The position numbers and the translations under genes are program-made. A DNA stretch of 64,000 bases from Cyclobacterium qasimii M12-11B (GTDB lineage: Bacteria > Bacteroidota > Bacteroidia > Cytophagales > Cyclobacteriaceae), in NCBI RefSeq assembly GCF_000427295.1, contig NZ_ATNM01000114.1, positions 59,031 through 123,030 on the forward strand, given 5' to 3'. The notes beneath the pieces were generated by a model. It worked only from the letters and a program-made list of their open reading frames with translations, was not told the DNA's origin and searched no databases. This document shows, piece by piece, positions 63,190-64,000 of this stretch (position 1 is the first letter of the stretch; each line of letters opens with the position of its first letter).

Positions 63190-64000
63190 TTATTCACAAT
63201 TTGTCAATAAAAGACCTAATAATTTGGGATCTAACCCCTTTTTAATGGCTGTCTTAAAGTAAAAACATGCTTCCATAGATTTATTCAATTTCAGGTAGAT
63301 TTCACCCTTAGTAGCATAGGCGATTGCATTTTCAGCATCAAGTTCTATAGCCTTTTCTATGTCTTCCATTGCCTTTCCAAAATTACTAAGCTTCATATGA
63401 GTATCTGCTCGATTATTATATAATATTGCTTCATTAGGGTTAAGGTTAATTAATCTATTAAAATCTTCCAAAGCTTCGTGGAATCCACCTTCTTGCTTCT
63501 TTAAAATAGCCAGATTAGAGGCAACTGCAAAGCTCTCAGGATTAATTTCAAGGTAAGTTTCCAAATCCACCTTAGCTTTTTCCAAATCACCTATTTTTTA
63601 AAAAGTTGAGATCTATTAGTGTAGGCGTTTTCATTTTCCGGATCCAATGTCAGGGCTATTTCATAATCCTTTAATGCCCCATTTACATCACCTTGTTGCG
63701 ATCTCAATGATGCTCTATTTGTGAAATAACTAGGTGTGTCAGAATTTAAATCAATGGCTTTATCGTAAGACTTTAAGGCTTTTTCATTCTTGTTAATTCT
63801 CCTTTGAACAGTACCTAAATCTAAGTAGTAGGTCGATAGTTTATCTCCTTTTTTGTCTTTCTTTATAAGTTTTTTTAAAAAGACTTCAGCACATTCATAA
63901 TCTTTATTTTCCAAACACTCAGTAACTTTGCTCCTTATTTCCTGGATAGACTGGGAATATGTAATTGTTAAAGGAAGAATTAATAAAAAAATACTGGAAA
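63190..64000 (-). CDS. Exported TPR-repeat protein (5' end outside window), interrupted by an apparent 1-nt deletion
   Basis: The frame is open to the window edge and its first visible residues, IFLLILPLTITYSQ, are the end of a Sec signal peptide, so only a few start codons are missing. The mature protein consists of at least five TPR units of about 34 residues (for example NKNEKALKSYDKAIDLNSDT and GDVNGALKDYEIALTLDPEN). As given, the frame ends at 63591; adding one T to the six-T run at 63594-63599 (plus strand) restores SQLFKKIGDLEKAKVDLETY. TPR proteins are protein-protein scaffolds. Its place before an EPS locus may or may not be meaningful. Confidence 0.8.

Noticed and set aside
1..64000. 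CRISPR arrays, insertion sequences, tRNA genes and prophage
   Set aside because: I saw no regularly spaced repeats, transposase or integrase motifs, or cloverleaf-forming sequences with a T-loop GTTCRANNC match.

Overview
The window is chromosomal DNA from a member of the Bacteroidota, most likely order Cytophagales and plausibly a marine Cyclobacteriaceae (Cyclobacterium/Algoriphagus-like). The evidence is gldC, DUF3098, DUF4249 and DUF4407 genes, TonB-dependent receptors with carboxypeptidase-like leader domains, a Bacteroidota-type cold-shock protein with a Lys/Glu-rich extension, AT-rich intergenic DNA, and TAnnTTTG-type -7 promoter elements. The species assignment is inference. I see no tRNA, rRNA, insertion sequence, phage or CRISPR array.

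Layout. 1-5.9 kb: the end of a pdeM-like nuclease gene, then a tight housekeeping run (ftsX, DUF3098 gene, uppP, truB, ribF, scoA, scoB) and gldC. 6.4-11.4 kb: a TonB-dependent receptor, an SGNH lipoprotein and a MobA-like nucleotidyltransferase. 11.5-14.2 kb: a small amino-sugar-flavoured region (nagB, a decayed Gfo/Idh/MocA gene, a DUF5009/NagX-like acyltransferase). 14.3-22.5 kb: GAF protein, rsmE, kdsB, a secreted CocE-type hydrolase, ferritin, and an EamA transporter-pncB-pncA NAD-salvage unit. 22.5-30.5 kb: peroxiredoxin, a Gfo/Idh/MocA + DUF1080 pair, a class III aminotransferase, a coiled-coil membrane protein overlapping a 5'-nucleotidase, a cold-shock protein and a CE7-like esterase. 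30.6-35 kb: an MFS sugar porter / AGE epimerase / FAD oxidoreductase operon. 35-40 kb: menC-like gene, queA, an esterase and an unusual NDH-2-like flavoprotein. 40.5-46.8 kb: four stop/start-overlapping genes (secreted protein, STN-TonB receptor, DUF4249 lipoprotein, secreted plug-like protein). 46.8-55 kb: sulfatase, DUF4407 protein, SGNH hydrolase, an S-box riboswitch with an overlapping leader ORF and metZ, and a TolC + membrane-fusion pair. 55-64 kb: class IV aminotransferase, thyA, rfbB, and the start of an exopolysaccharide locus (Wzc-like kinase, Wza-like exporter, GT4) next to a TPR protein.

Data quality. Twelve genes, including the normally essential ribF, are broken by thirteen single-base indels, almost all in short homopolymers, and each restores a full-length family member when corrected. 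They look like sequencing errors rather than biology, so these genes are described as reconstructed single genes. In contrast, the remnant at 12469-12819 has several frames, no start and an internal deletion, and looks truly decayed.

Best candidates for something new: (i) the 39-codon ORF that begins 7 nt after the SAM-I riboswitch and overlaps the metZ start, suggesting that translation is coupled through a leader peptide; (ii) the four-gene outer-membrane/periplasmic operon at 40.5-46.8 kb, which carries an STN signalling domain and a barrel-less plug-like protein but no local sigma factor, anti-sigma factor or SusD.
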